Assembly: GCA_020025205.1 (NCBI GenBank)
Contig: JAHHSO010000012.1
Coordinates: 1-46,762 of the forward strand
Length of the DNA: 46,762 nt
Direction: 5' to 3'
DNA from: Christensenellaceae bacterium
Lineage (GTDB): Bacteria; Bacillota; Clostridia; Christensenellales; Aristaeellaceae
Shown: piece by piece, positions 33,783 to 41,140 of the stretch
Numbering within the stretch: position 1 is the stretch's first letter
Layout: every line of letters begins with the position of its first letter
The notes under the pieces: generated by a model
The model's database searches: none
What the model was told of the DNA's origin: nothing
What the model saw: the letters and a program-made list of their open reading frames with translations, nothing else
Position numbers and translations under genes: made by a program

Positions 33783-34577
33783 TCATGATTCATTGGCATA
33801 CACGATATCGTCGCGCAGACGGTAGAGCGTGGCGCCGTATTTTTTATGGCAGAAAGCATCTACGAACCAGTCGATCTCTTTTTCTGCGTCATACTGAACG
33901 TAGGCATAGCGTTCGCCGTTGACAGATTTTCCCTTCATGTTGGAATCCGTCCAGCGGACGCTGTCCGTATCAGGGTTATAGTCGTCGATAAAGACAAGGC
34001 TGTGTGCGCCGACACCGTAGTAATAATCTGCGGCCATCTGGAAATAGTCGCCGCGCTGCACCTGTTTTAAAAACTCACGTGCATTTTCACGATTTTCTTC
34101 CATGCTCAGATCATTGTTATAGCGAAAGGATGCGGCTTCATAGAACGGGTTGCCCTCTTGCGCAGGAACATTCTGCCACTGGATGCCGTACACATAAGGC
34201 GCACAGTCGGCCTTTTTTTGATTGTTGGGGATGATAAGCGGCACATCGGGATATTCAGCCATGCGGAAATCATCACACGTTTCGCGGAAGAGATGGACGG
34301 TGAAGTTTTTGCAAACGTAAATATCGCCGCTGTATTGAGCGCGCTGCGGCCGGCCGCCAGCTTGATCATACAGATCGGAAGCGAGGGAAATGATGCGGTC
34401 AATCATCTCTTCCCGCGCAGGAGAGATGTCTGAAGAGGACAACGGCTCGGCGTGCTGAGCGGGTTCTTCAAATTGCAGAGCATCTTTCGCATGGCTGATG
34501 TCCTCAAGAGACAGCATTTCAGCACGGGCGGCAAACGGTACAAGGCAGAGACAAAGCGTAATAACCCATTTTTTCAT
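33783..34577 (-). CDS. Secreted protein, possible papain-fold cysteine peptidase/amidase
   Basis: The 264-aa protein has a clear signal peptide (1-19, ending AARA). After a Ser/Glu-rich linker (20-60) comes a domain of about 200 aa. Cys89 in YVCKNFTVHL opens a helix, GDYFQM precedes the core strand, and His192 lies in GAHSLVFIDDYN, followed by RWTDSNMKG. A Cys at a helix start, a GD-x-hydrophobic motif and a strand-borne His are the order seen in NlpC/P60 and CHAP amidases. I infer a related fold, perhaps acting on the cell wall. No close family name comes to mind. GAGG lies 7 nt before the ATG. It stands alone. Confidence 0.65.
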   Translation of the reverse strand: MKKWVITLCLCLVPFAARAEMLSLEDISHAKDALQFEEPAQHAEPLSSSDISPAREEMIDRIISLASDLYDQAGGRPQRAQYSGDIYVCKNFTVHLFRETCDDFRMAEYPDVPLIIPNNQKKADCAPYVYGIQWQNVPAQEGNPFYEAASFRYNNDLSMEENRENAREFLKQVQRGDYFQMAADYYYGVGAHSLVFIDDYNPDTDSVRWTDSNMKGKSVNGERYAYVQYDAEKEIDWFVDAFCHKKYGATLYRLRDDIVYANES

Positions 34578-34898
34578 AATGATACCTCAATTGTTAAAGG
34601 ATGAAAGCACGGCATGTATGCAAAAAGCGCATGGTTTTTTAATAAGAGGATACGCTGCATATATGCAATAGGATACAGACGTTTCTGACGAATCAGAGGA
34701 ACAGCAACATTATCTCCTGTTTTCACCCTTGTGTCAACAGCAGAGGCTTCGAAAGAATTAAAGAAAATTATATGATGCAAATTCGGAAAAATCATAAACA
34801 AAAAATTGAAAAAATATATCGACTTTTTTATTAAAAGTGCTTAAAATAACGAAGTAACGACACGGGGAAAAGTCATAAAAAAGCTATATAAAATAAGG
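34578..34898. other. AT-rich intergenic region between divergent genes
   Basis: No gene is supported. A perfect 12-bp palindrome TGCATATATGCA lies at 34656-34667, about 80 bp upstream of the secreted-protein gene, and could be an operator or chance in AT-rich DNA. Confidence 0.4.
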
Positions 34899-34924
34899 CT
34901 TGTACACACGATTCTGTGTACAGG
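34899..34924. promoter_or_regulatory. Inverted repeat upstream of the TetR gene, candidate operator
   Basis: TGTACACA (34901-34908), 6 bp, TGTGTACA (34915-34922): a perfect 8-bp dyad extended by one G-C and one G-T pair. TetR-family dimers bind such dyads and often control their own gene; this one is 50 bp upstream of the -35 box. No T-run follows, so a terminator is unlikely. Confidence 0.42.
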
Positions 34925-34973
34925 TCTTCTGCGGGCGGGCGAAAGATGTCAAAAAGTCCAGAAACAGCATTGG

Positions 34974-35002
34974 TTGACGAGGGTCAGGAAATGTGTTAAC
35001 AT
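34974..35002 (+). promoter_or_regulatory. Sigma-A promoter of the TetR-family gene
   Basis: TTGACG at 34974-34979, a 17-bp spacer and TAACAT at 34997-35002. It shows that the start codon must be downstream (35043), not at 34974. Confidence 0.6.
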
Positions 35003-35042
35003 ACAAAAAGTTCTTGAATTTATTAGATTAGGAAGTGAAATT

Positions 35043-35594
35043 ATGCCGCCGAAACAGAGAATTACAAGGGAAATGATTCTCGAAAGATCATTTGCCATGT
35101 TTTGTCAAGAAGGTATGGGCGCGGTGAACGCCCGTTCTGTTGCCAAAGCACTTAACTGTTCTACCCAGCCGATTTTCAGCTATTTTTCCGGCATGGATGA
35201 TCTGAAAAATGCGCTTGATCAGAAGGCACGTGAAACGTTTGAGACGATGCTGAAGGATGCTGCTAGTGAGAACGACACGCTTAATCAGTATACGAAGGCA
35301 TATGTGAGGTTTGCAACCCAGGAGCCGAACTTGTTTGCTCATATGTTTCTTGATGTGCAGAAGACAGCAGCGGGTTTTTCCGTGGAAGAAATGCTTCGCG
35401 AACCGTTGTGGGAGGCAGAGAGCAGGCAAAATGGCCTGACAGTGGAACAGGCGCGCGTGGTCTGCGTAAATACGCTGATTTTTGCACATGGTCTGGCGTT
35501 GATTCAGGCATCCAAGCGTTCTGCATTTACGCTGGAAGAGGCCGAGAAGATGCTCATGGATGTGCACGAGAGCAACCTGCTGCGCATGGTGTAA
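35043..35594 (+). CDS. TetR/AcrR-family transcriptional regulator
   Basis: Start chosen at ATG 35043, 4-6 nt after AGGAAGTG and downstream of the promoter. The 183-aa protein has the TetR helix-turn-helix at 6-52 (ITREMILERSFAMFCQEGMGAVNARSVAKALNCSTQPIFSYFSGMDDL). The recognition helix is in NCSTQPIFSYF, the form common in clostridial TetR proteins. The C-terminal ligand domain (about 60-183) is helical and shows no known ligand signature. No transporter or enzyme is adjacent, so the target is uncertain; it may repress itself through the dyad at 34899-34924. Confidence 0.88.
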   Translation: MPPKQRITREMILERSFAMFCQEGMGAVNARSVAKALNCSTQPIFSYFSGMDDLKNALDQKARETFETMLKDAASENDTLNQYTKAYVRFATQEPNLFAHMFLDVQKTAAGFSVEEMLREPLWEAESRQNGLTVEQARVVCVNTLIFAHGLALIQASKRSAFTLEEAEKMLMDVHESNLLRMV

Positions 35595-35597
35595 GAT

Positions 35598-35635
35598 AAA
35601 AAGACGCGTTTGGATGGTGGAACGCGTCTTTTTTA
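35598..35635 (+). terminator. Terminator after the TetR gene
   Basis: AAAGACGCGTT pairs with AACGCGTCTTT around a 10-base loop, followed by TTTTTT. Confidence 0.9.
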
Positions 35636-35707
35636 TGTATTGCAGGATGCACGATCAGAGACAAAAAGGACTGTACAAAAACTCGTTTTTCTGAGAACTC
35701 ATACAAT

Positions 35708-35755
35708 AAATTCCAGCAGAAAATGAAGATTTGCCCTTCGTTTTTGCTGGAATTT
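35708..35755. repeat. Long imperfect hairpin (about 20-bp stem)
   Basis: AAATTCCAGCA at 35708-35718 pairs perfectly with TGCTGGAATTT at 35745-35755, and the inner GAAAATGAAG with CTTCGTTTT adds eight more pairs around a 7-base loop. T-tracts are weak on both strands. It may be a bidirectional terminator for the convergent genes or a degenerate element. Confidence 0.55.
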
Positions 35756-35819
35756 TAATGTTTATGCGTCCTGAATTTTGAAAAGCGGACTTTTGATACA
35801 GCCCATTTTTTGTGCTGAA

Positions 35820-37292
35820 TTATTTTTGGAAGAGAGAGACGAGTTCATCGCTGCCCGCAGCATGAAGAGAATCCAGCCAGGCTGCATAATGACCATCTGT
35901 CAATTCGACCTCACCGGTTGCAAAGCGGGCAATTCCACTGTCTACCAGCTCAACGAGCGTCATGGACAGCTGCGCTGCGCGAGCCTGATCGGCGGCCGAC
36001 AAAGTGTACGGTTCCGTGATCCGTTCGCTGATGGGACGTACGCGGCGGTATTCGGAGAAAACATGCTGATCGGCGGCGCTGTCAACATGTTCGATAAACT
36101 CGCCGGGGTAGAGACCGGGAACAGGAACGCCAGTGTAGATGATGGAAGAAATTCGGATATCGTTGATTCCCTGCGCGGTATCGGCGGCAAAAATCCACTT
36201 GCCGTCATCCTTGAAGACGAAATCTTCCCCTTCTTTTCCGGCAAAGGCTAGAAGGGCACCTTCTTCGCCATAGAGAGCATCGGCCCAGCGAAGCGCCTGG
36301 GCAGGATCTTCACAGGAACGGGTGACAGCAAAGCAGCCCGTCCAGACGCTGCCCAGAAAATCGCGCCAGCGGACGGAGCCGTCCGGACCGGGGATGAGAA
36401 GCGCTTCATACTGTTCTACATTCTCAGCGGGCACATGTGTGTAGGGAGTAGGGGAAACCAAGAGGCCGATCGCGGTTTTGGGCTTGGCGGTGTTCATAGC
36501 CTGTGCGCTGTGTAAATTGGTGAAAGCATCAGGCGGGAGAATGCCCTTTTCGTACCAGTCGTGCAGGAGCGTGATAAAGTCTCGATAGGCGGGAAGATCC
36601 GGCGCAAAGACGAGAGAACCATCTGGCTGGCGGGCGATGTTGTAGTCGTCGGCAACGATGCCGAAGTAAGGCAGCAGAAAACGCATTTCAAATACGCCGG
36701 TGAAAGCGGCAGGAATTTCGTCCTGCTTATGGTTGGCATTGAGATCCGCAGACTGCATCAGGGTGAGTGCATGGGTCAGCTCGTCAAGCGTTGCGGGCAT
36801 ATCAAGGCCGAGCTGATTGAGCCATGCGCGGTTGATCCATATGCAGACTTGACGTTCATGTTCATTGAGCAGAGGAAGCGTGGGAATGCGACCGTCTTCC
36901 AGGGTAATGGCAGCCCGCCAATCCGGATGCGCCGCAAGAAGCGCGCAGAGGTTAGGCATGTTTTCTTCAATAAGAGGAGCCAGGTCAATGATCATGCCGG
37001 CATCCAGCAGCTGACGTTCCTGGGAACGGTTCAGATTGGCCTTGAAAAGAACATCGGCAGGGATGGTTCCCTTTTTCAGATTGTTCAGAAGTTCTGTATA
37101 TTCGGCGCGGTCACTTACGGCAGCGGGTATCACGGAAATGCCGGTCAAGGCTTCCATGCGGGAGAAGAAACGGCTTTGAGACCAGTCTCTGCCGAGACGC
37201 TCGGATTCAAATCCGGTGAGGGTGAATGCTTGTGCCGAAACGGCAGACAGGCAGAGGGATGCGCTCAAAAGGAGCGAAGCAATCTTTTTCAT
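35820..37292 (-). CDS. Orphan extracellular solute-binding protein (family 1)
   Basis: Start chosen at ATG 37292, 5 nt after GGAGG; the frame is open 91 codons further upstream without a site. The 490-aa protein has a signal peptide (1-22, ending SAQA) and no lipobox cysteine. Binding-protein landmarks are MEALTGISVIPAAV, VLFKANLNRSQERQLLDAGMIIDLAPLIEENMP, VCIWINRAWLNQLGLDMPATLDEL and the C-terminal GEEGALLAFAGKEGEDFVF, typical of long sugar-binding proteins (LplA type). No permease or ATPase gene is nearby, so it is an orphan subunit serving transporters elsewhere or a sensor accessory. Convergent with tetR. Confidence 0.85.
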   Translation of the reverse strand: MKKIASLLLSASLCLSAVSAQAFTLTGFESERLGRDWSQSRFFSRMEALTGISVIPAAVSDRAEYTELLNNLKKGTIPADVLFKANLNRSQERQLLDAGMIIDLAPLIEENMPNLCALLAAHPDWRAAITLEDGRIPTLPLLNEHERQVCIWINRAWLNQLGLDMPATLDELTHALTLMQSADLNANHKQDEIPAAFTGVFEMRFLLPYFGIVADDYNIARQPDGSLVFAPDLPAYRDFITLLHDWYEKGILPPDAFTNLHSAQAMNTAKPKTAIGLLVSPTPYTHVPAENVEQYEALLIPGPDGSVRWRDFLGSVWTGCFAVTRSCEDPAQALRWADALYGEEGALLAFAGKEGEDFVFKDDGKWIFAADTAQGINDIRISSIIYTGVPVPGLYPGEFIEHVDSAADQHVFSEYRRVRPISERITEPYTLSAADQARAAQLSMTLVELVDSGIARFATGEVELTDGHYAAWLDSLHAAGSDELVSLFQK

Positions 37293-37323
37293 GTGGTCCT
37301 CCGTCAGACAAATTCTTCCATTT

Positions 37324-37332
37324 ATTATAGCA
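37324..37332 (-). promoter_or_regulatory. Extended -10 of the orphan binding-protein gene
   Basis: Minus strand TGCTATAAT, a TGn-extended perfect -10, about 32 bp before the ATG at 37292. The -35 region is poor. Confidence 0.45.
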
Positions 37333-37369
37333 CACTTGAACAGACGATGAAAGAGCGTTTCATTGGACA

Positions 37370-37398
37370 GACTATTTTTGCCGAATATGCCATAGGAT
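37370..37398 (+). promoter_or_regulatory. Sigma-E-like promoter of the SDR-like/yabP/yabQ genes
   Basis: GACTATT at 37370-37376 matches six of seven positions of the B. subtilis sigma-E -35 (kmATATT). A 14-bp spacer follows, then CATAGGAT at 37391-37398, six of eight of CATACAnT. The transcript would start near 37405, just before the ribosome binding site AGGAGGGA. Confidence 0.42.
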
Positions 37399-37422
37399 GG
37401 GGTGGACAGGAGGGATTGATGG

Positions 37423-38286
37423 ATGAGGCTGGCGGAGGTGTGGCGCGGACGGCGTGTTGTGATGGCGGGAAAGGACTCGTGGATAAAAATAATGCTTGAA
37501 GAACTTGGCGTACAGGTGAAGCTGCTGACACCGGATGCGGATGTACAGACGATGTGCAGAATCATGCAGGAAGAACGGGTTCATGCGCTGATTCTGCCGT
37601 GTACAAAAGAAAATGGATCGGCAGGGAAGCGTTTGTCCATGCTGGAAAGGCATTTGGCAGAAGCCAGAGAAGCGGGCGTTCCGCTGACAATGATGTATTC
37701 GGATGAGCCTGTATATCGGTTCCGAAAAGGTGCTGCGCTGGGGAAAGAGGGAAAAGGAACGCGCGAGGAATTGATTCAGGCTATTTTGCAGCTGTATGCG
37801 GACGGCGTGACAAGGGGAGCGGAAGGCGATCCGGTTCAGGTGATGATTGTTCGCCGGATGCCCTGCATGAAGGAAAAAACGGTGGACGCATGGTGTGAAG
37901 CAGTTTTAGAGGGAAGAGCGATTCATGTGCTTCATCCGCAGGAGTGGAATGTTTTTCAGCATCCATTGGATGCAGCGGCTGCCGTTATTGCGCTGGGGGC
38001 GCGATATTTGTCGGGCGAGATGGAGAAAGTCGGTATATTTGACATTGGCACGAATAATGTTTGCACAAACAGGGATGCGGCACTTGTATTTGCACAGAGA
38101 TATGGCAGACGCTGTTTTTTCTGTGAAGATGGAGAGAGAGGAAAAATTCCAGAGATAATGGACGAAGCACCGGCGCTTTGCCTGCCAGCACTTTCCACAC
38201 AGGAAGCATTGGATTTCAGGAAAGCGGCACTGGCGGGAGAGACACAGCAAGACCAGGTGCGGCGTTATTTAGAAAACAGGGCATAA
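37423..38286 (+). CDS. Divergent SDR/RmlD-like protein
   Basis: The 287-aa protein has AGGAGGGA 7 nt before the ATG. The layout resembles extended short-chain dehydrogenases of the RmlD (dTDP-4-dehydrorhamnose reductase) type. An N-terminal nucleotide-fold-like start (GRRVVMAGKDSWIKIMLEELG) is followed by ALILPCTKE, VQVMIVRRMP, a PLDAAAAVIALG segment like the usual PTYVEDLAxAI, and GIFDIGTNNVCTNRDAALVFAQRYG near the C-terminus. The glycine-rich GxxGxxG motif and the YxxxK pair are not recognisable, so it may have lost catalysis or bind another ligand. A sigma-E-like promoter and downstream yabP/yabQ suggest a sporulation role. The family call is tentative. Confidence 0.58.
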   Translation: MRLAEVWRGRRVVMAGKDSWIKIMLEELGVQVKLLTPDADVQTMCRIMQEERVHALILPCTKENGSAGKRLSMLERHLAEAREAGVPLTMMYSDEPVYRFRKGAALGKEGKGTREELIQAILQLYADGVTRGAEGDPVQVMIVRRMPCMKEKTVDAWCEAVLEGRAIHVLHPQEWNVFQHPLDAAAAVIALGARYLSGEMEKVGIFDIGTNNVCTNRDAALVFAQRYGRRCFFCEDGERGKIPEIMDEAPALCLPALSTQEALDFRKAALAGETQQDQVRRYLENRA

Positions 38287-38351
38287 TCCTGTCAGACGAT
38301 TGACAGGTTTTGCAGGACTCTGGTGCATAAGTTTTATCTGGAGGCGATTAA

Positions 38352-38636
38352 ATGGATCAGACAGAGATGAAGGTAATGCATCACACGCTGACTTTGGAAG
38401 GGCGAAACCGTGCAAAGCTGGAAGGCGTGACGGCGGTCAGCTGCTTCAACGATCAGGAAGTGGTTCTGGAGACGGCAGAGGGAGAAGTTGCGCTGCTGGG
38501 AGACAATCTGCATATTGAACAGCTCAATCTGGAAGATGGACGCCTGGACGTGATTGGCGAGATTGTCGGAATCGAATACAACGAACCAACGCGGCGCAAG
38601 GAAAAACACGGCCTGTTTTCACGCGTCAGGAAATGA
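38352..38636 (+). CDS. yabP: Sporulation protein YabP
   Basis: The 94-aa YabP/YqfC-family protein has the characteristic pattern HTLTLEGRNRAKLEGVTAVSCFNDQEVVLETAEGEVALLGDNLHIEQLNLEDGRLDVIGEI (only key parts are needed: LEGRxxAKLEGVxxVxxFxxxEVxLET and LGxxLHIxxLxLExG). In B. subtilis yabP is a sigma-E gene of the mother cell needed for sporulation. GGAGG lies 7 nt before the ATG. Its stop overlaps the ATG of yabQ. Confidence 0.94.
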   Translation: MDQTEMKVMHHTLTLEGRNRAKLEGVTAVSCFNDQEVVLETAEGEVALLGDNLHIEQLNLEDGRLDVIGEIVGIEYNEPTRRKEKHGLFSRVRK

Positions 38637-38956
38637 CGGCAGGAGAACAGGCACGCGTTTTTCTGGCCATGGCGCTGTGCGGGGCAGTGCTGGGAGCTGT
38701 TTATGATGCAGCACTGCTTGCCCGCCATGCGCTGGGGCTGGGACGTGCGGCACAGGGTGTGCTCAATATTTTATTTGGTGCAGTTGGCGCTTTTTTGGTG
38801 ACGGAAGCATCGCTTTTGCTTCGGATATCACCGTTCAGATTTTTCATTCTGGCGGGCGTTGCATTCGGAATTCTTGTATATGCTGCGGCAATAGGAGCAA
38901 ATGTTCGTAAAATTTACAGAAAGATACAAAAAAGTGTAAAAAAAGTAAAAAAATAA
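38633..38956 (+). CDS. yabQ: Spore cortex biosynthesis protein YabQ
   Basis: The 107-aa membrane protein has about three to four helices. It starts QARVFLAMALCGAVLGAVYDAALLARHALG, where the G-x-x-Y-D motif in helix one is typical of YabQ, and ends in a very Lys-rich tail. YabQ sits in the outer forespore membrane and is required for cortex formation in B. subtilis. The ATGA overlap with yabP gives translational coupling. The length is short compared with Bacillus YabQ (about 210 aa) but usual in Clostridia. Confidence 0.9.
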   Translation: MTAGEQARVFLAMALCGAVLGAVYDAALLARHALGLGRAAQGVLNILFGAVGAFLVTEASLLLRISPFRFFILAGVAFGILVYAAAIGANVRKIYRKIQKSVKKVKK

Positions 38957-39027
38957 ATGAAAAATTCCAAATTGATGCAGGAAAAAAGAAAAATAAGACG
39001 AATTTTGTTAAAAGATTGAGTATATAG

Positions 39028-39381
39028 ATGCGGGGGAAAAGGCAGTTGAGCAGAAAGAAAATGCGGATAAGGCCGTTTCGCGTGTTGGCCGTAGGGCTGA
39101 CGGTGATGGCCGTGCAGATGGCGATTCAATTGCCGAACAAGGCCATCAGTGCAGAGCATCAGCAGGAGCAGCTTGAGGCTGCTGCAGATGCTTATTATGA
39201 TGCGCAGTCCCGCAACAATGCACTCCGGATGGAATTGTCCGAAATCAATACGGCGGATTTTATTGAGCGCACCGCCCGACGTGAATATGGATATTGCTGG
39301 TACGGAGAAGTGATTTACGAAGTGGGCAATCTGGAGCAGATTGAGCCTGAATCTGACATGGAAATATACGGACAGGATTGA
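39028..39381 (+). CDS. DivIC/FtsB-like septum formation initiator protein
   Basis: The 117-aa protein has a basic N-terminus (MRGKRQLSRKKMRIRP), one membrane helix (about 18-36), a coiled coil (about 42-75, EHQQEQLEAAADAYYDAQSRNNALRMELSEI), then FIERTARREYGYCWYGEVIYEVG, the conserved DivIC block. It is a bitopic divisome protein linking FtsL and DivIB. The ATG at 39028 lacks a good site; an in-frame TTG at 39046, 9 nt after GGGGG, is an alternative start six codons in. Its position after yabP/yabQ is the standard Firmicute order. Confidence 0.9.
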   Translation: MRGKRQLSRKKMRIRPFRVLAVGLTVMAVQMAIQLPNKAISAEHQQEQLEAAADAYYDAQSRNNALRMELSEINTADFIERTARREYGYCWYGEVIYEVGNLEQIEPESDMEIYGQD

Positions 39382-39397
39382 GCAGGGGGGTAACGCG

Positions 39398-40306
39398 ATG
39401 CGTCTTGGCTGCGTAGGAATCGGTTCAAACGCCATCCGGCTGTTGACAGCCCAGTGGGCAGATGGTCGTCTGTGTGCCGAGCGCAGGGAGCGCCGCGGTA
39501 CACGTCTGTTTGCGGGTCTTGTAAACGGAAGGCTGACGGAGGACAGCATCAGGTCTTCTGTGTCCGCTGTGCGGGAGCTTGTGGAAATTGCTCGCCGCGA
39601 CGGAACACAGGAGATCTTTGTTTTTGCGACAAGTGCCGTGCGGGATGCCGTCAATGGGGCAGAGTTTCAGGCGCGCTGTGAAGCGGCGTGCGGCGTAAAG
39701 GTTGAAATCGCTTCCGGAGAAGAAGAAGCGGCACTTTCTTATATGGGCGCGAGTGAAGGCGGGCTGTGCGGCGTGATTGACATCGGCGGCGGCTCTACGG
39801 AATATATCTTGGGAGACGATGAGCGGATTTTAAAAGCGGTCAGTTTGCAGATGGGCGCCGTGCGGCTCAATGCACTCAAACCCATTATGACAGAAGGGGA
39901 CTATCAAGAGGCAATGGAACTGTGCCAAAGGCATGTTCAAAAGGGGACGAAGGAACTTCTTGCGTTTGAAAAGCGGGAAAAGTGGATCGGCGTAGGAGGT
40001 ACAATGACCATGCTGGGTGCCATGCAGCGCGGCATTCCGCTCTTTGCGGCGGGGGAGTGCGAAGGCATGTGCGTTTCACTGGAAGACGTGGCCGGCTGGG
40101 GGCGCAGGCTGTCGGCGCTGACGCTGCAAGCACGCGGACAAGTACCCGGCATGATGCCGCATCGCGCAGATATCATGCCTTGCGGACTGGCGATTCTGGA
40201 AGCTTCCATGCGTGTTTTAGGCATCGAAACGATTCAGCTGTCAGCGCACGGCAACATGGATGGATACTTGAAAAAGAAATTTAAAAAAATTGAAAAAAGG
40301 TGTTGA
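39398..40306 (+). CDS. Ppx/GppA phosphatase family protein
   Basis: Start chosen at ATG 39398, 8 nt after AGGGGGG. The 302-aa protein has the ASKHA fold: phosphate-1 loop CVGIGSNAIRLL, then FVFATSAVRDAVNG, the acidic loop ASGEEEAALSYMGA, and phosphate-2 loop GVIDIGGGSTEYILG with Asp128, ending GVGGTMTMLGAM and HRADIMPCGLAIL. Family members hydrolyse inorganic polyphosphate or pppGpp. It is the short form without the C-terminal HD domain. The classical first motif is DxGSNS/T; here it reads GIGSNA, with Gly in place of the acidic residue, which may affect catalysis. ppk1 lies 6 kb upstream. Confidence 0.9.
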   Translation: MRLGCVGIGSNAIRLLTAQWADGRLCAERRERRGTRLFAGLVNGRLTEDSIRSSVSAVRELVEIARRDGTQEIFVFATSAVRDAVNGAEFQARCEAACGVKVEIASGEEEAALSYMGASEGGLCGVIDIGGGSTEYILGDDERILKAVSLQMGAVRLNALKPIMTEGDYQEAMELCQRHVQKGTKELLAFEKREKWIGVGGTMTMLGAMQRGIPLFAAGECEGMCVSLEDVAGWGRRLSALTLQARGQVPGMMPHRADIMPCGLAILEASMRVLGIETIQLSAHGNMDGYLKKKFKKIEKRC

Positions 40307-40331
40307 CATATTCAGGAAGGTGAGTTATAAT
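40303..40331 (+). promoter_or_regulatory. Consensus sigma-A promoter of the tRNA-Met pair
   Basis: TTGACA at 40303-40308, 17 bp, TATAAT at 40326-40331, all consensus. The -35 overlaps the stop codon of the phosphatase gene. Confidence 0.88.
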
Positions 40332-40363
40332 AATCTACGTCGTCAGGCGACGGCGCTTCACAT

Positions 40364-40440
40364 CGCGGGATGGAGCAGTCTGGCAGCTCGTCGGGCTCAT
40401 AACCCGAAGGTCGCAGGTTCAAATCCTGCTCCCGCAACCA
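40364..40440 (+). tRNA. Initiator tRNA-fMet (anticodon CAT)
   Basis: A 77-nt gene with encoded CCA. The acceptor stem CGCGGGA/TCCCGCA leaves an unpaired C1-A72, and the anticodon stem TCGGG/CCCGA has three G-C pairs. Both are the identity marks of bacterial initiator tRNA. Loop CTCATAA gives anticodon CAT. Confidence 0.96.
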
Positions 40441-40443
40441 TAT

Positions 40444-40520
40444 GGCGGCATAGCTCAGCTGGCCAGAGCATTCGGTTCATACCCGGAGTGTCATGTGTTC
40501 GAATCACATTGCCGCTACCA
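40444..40520 (+). tRNA. Elongator tRNA-Met (anticodon CAT)
   Basis: A 77-nt gene with encoded CCA, 3 bp after the initiator tRNA. Acceptor GGCGGCA pairs with TGCCGCT (G1-U72 wobble, usual for clostridial elongator tRNA-Met). Loop TTCATAC gives CAT; the T arm is ATGTG-TTCGAAT-CACAT. A lysidine-modified tRNA-Ile is less likely from the overall sequence. Confidence 0.92.
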
Positions 40521-40525
40521 AGCAG

Positions 40526-40556
40526 ATCAGTCGGATTATTCCGGCTGATTTTTTTA
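40526..40556 (+). terminator. Terminator of the tRNA-Met operon
   Basis: ATCAGTCGG pairs with CCGGCTGAT around ATTATT, followed by TTTTTT. Confidence 0.88.
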
Positions 40557-40564
40557 TATTTCTT

Positions 40565-40957
40565 CGGCAATCATCATGCGGAAAAGGACTGAAATGCTGT
40601 CTGTGTACACAAGAGCCTGTTGAATAGCTTCGACGCTGAATAAGAGGCGGAGTCAGACAGGTTCCCGCGCTGACAGAATCGTCGATTCGAATATGATCCG
40701 TCTGCCTGTGGATGTTGATATCGTCTTCCATGTGACGGAAGGATTCAAGCATGTCTTGAGCGTGGCTGAGCATGGTTTTTCCGACAGGAGTGAAGACGAT
40801 GATTCATGCGTTCAAACAGTTTGATCGGATCGTATTTTTCTAAATCAGCGATGATTTTTGAAATGGAAGGCTGGGATTGATTGAGCCTTTCGGCAGCGGC
40901 GTGCATGGTTTTTTCCTGATATACGGAGACAAAAACCGCCCAATGATGCAGAATCAT
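40565..40957 (-). pseudogene. LysR-family regulator, frameshifted and truncated remnant
   Basis: From ATG 40957 the minus strand encodes a good LysR DNA-binding domain (FVSVYQEKTMHAAAERLNQS, SQPSISKIIADLEKY, KLFERMNHR). After that, the typical TPVGKTMLSHAQDMLESF continuation appears only in another frame, near 40800. The second frame continues with RIDDSVSAGTCLTPPLI and then loses similarity close to the tRNA terminator. The ligand domain of about 200 aa is missing. The gene therefore suffered a frameshift and a 3' deletion next to the tRNA genes. It may still make a truncated helix-turn-helix peptide, but full function is lost. Confidence 0.8.
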
Positions 40958-41099
40958 AGCGGTTCGCCTGTTTCAAATAAAAAATTTTGAAGAGGCCGGA
41001 TGGATCTTCTATTCATTATATCTCACAGACTGGAAATTTTTTCAATTGACTATTTGGGGCGCGAGATCGAATGTGCCACTTTCCGAAAATCGCTTGCTG

Positions 41100-41108
41100 T
41101 GTTACAAT
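41100..41108 (+). promoter_or_regulatory. Extended -10 of the LytTR regulator operon
   Basis: TGTTACAAT, a TGn-extended -10, about 33 bp before the ATG at 41141. The -35 (TTTCCG) is weak. Confidence 0.38.
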
Positions 41109-41140
41109 GAATTGAGAAATCAGGAAAAGAGAGACAGAAT

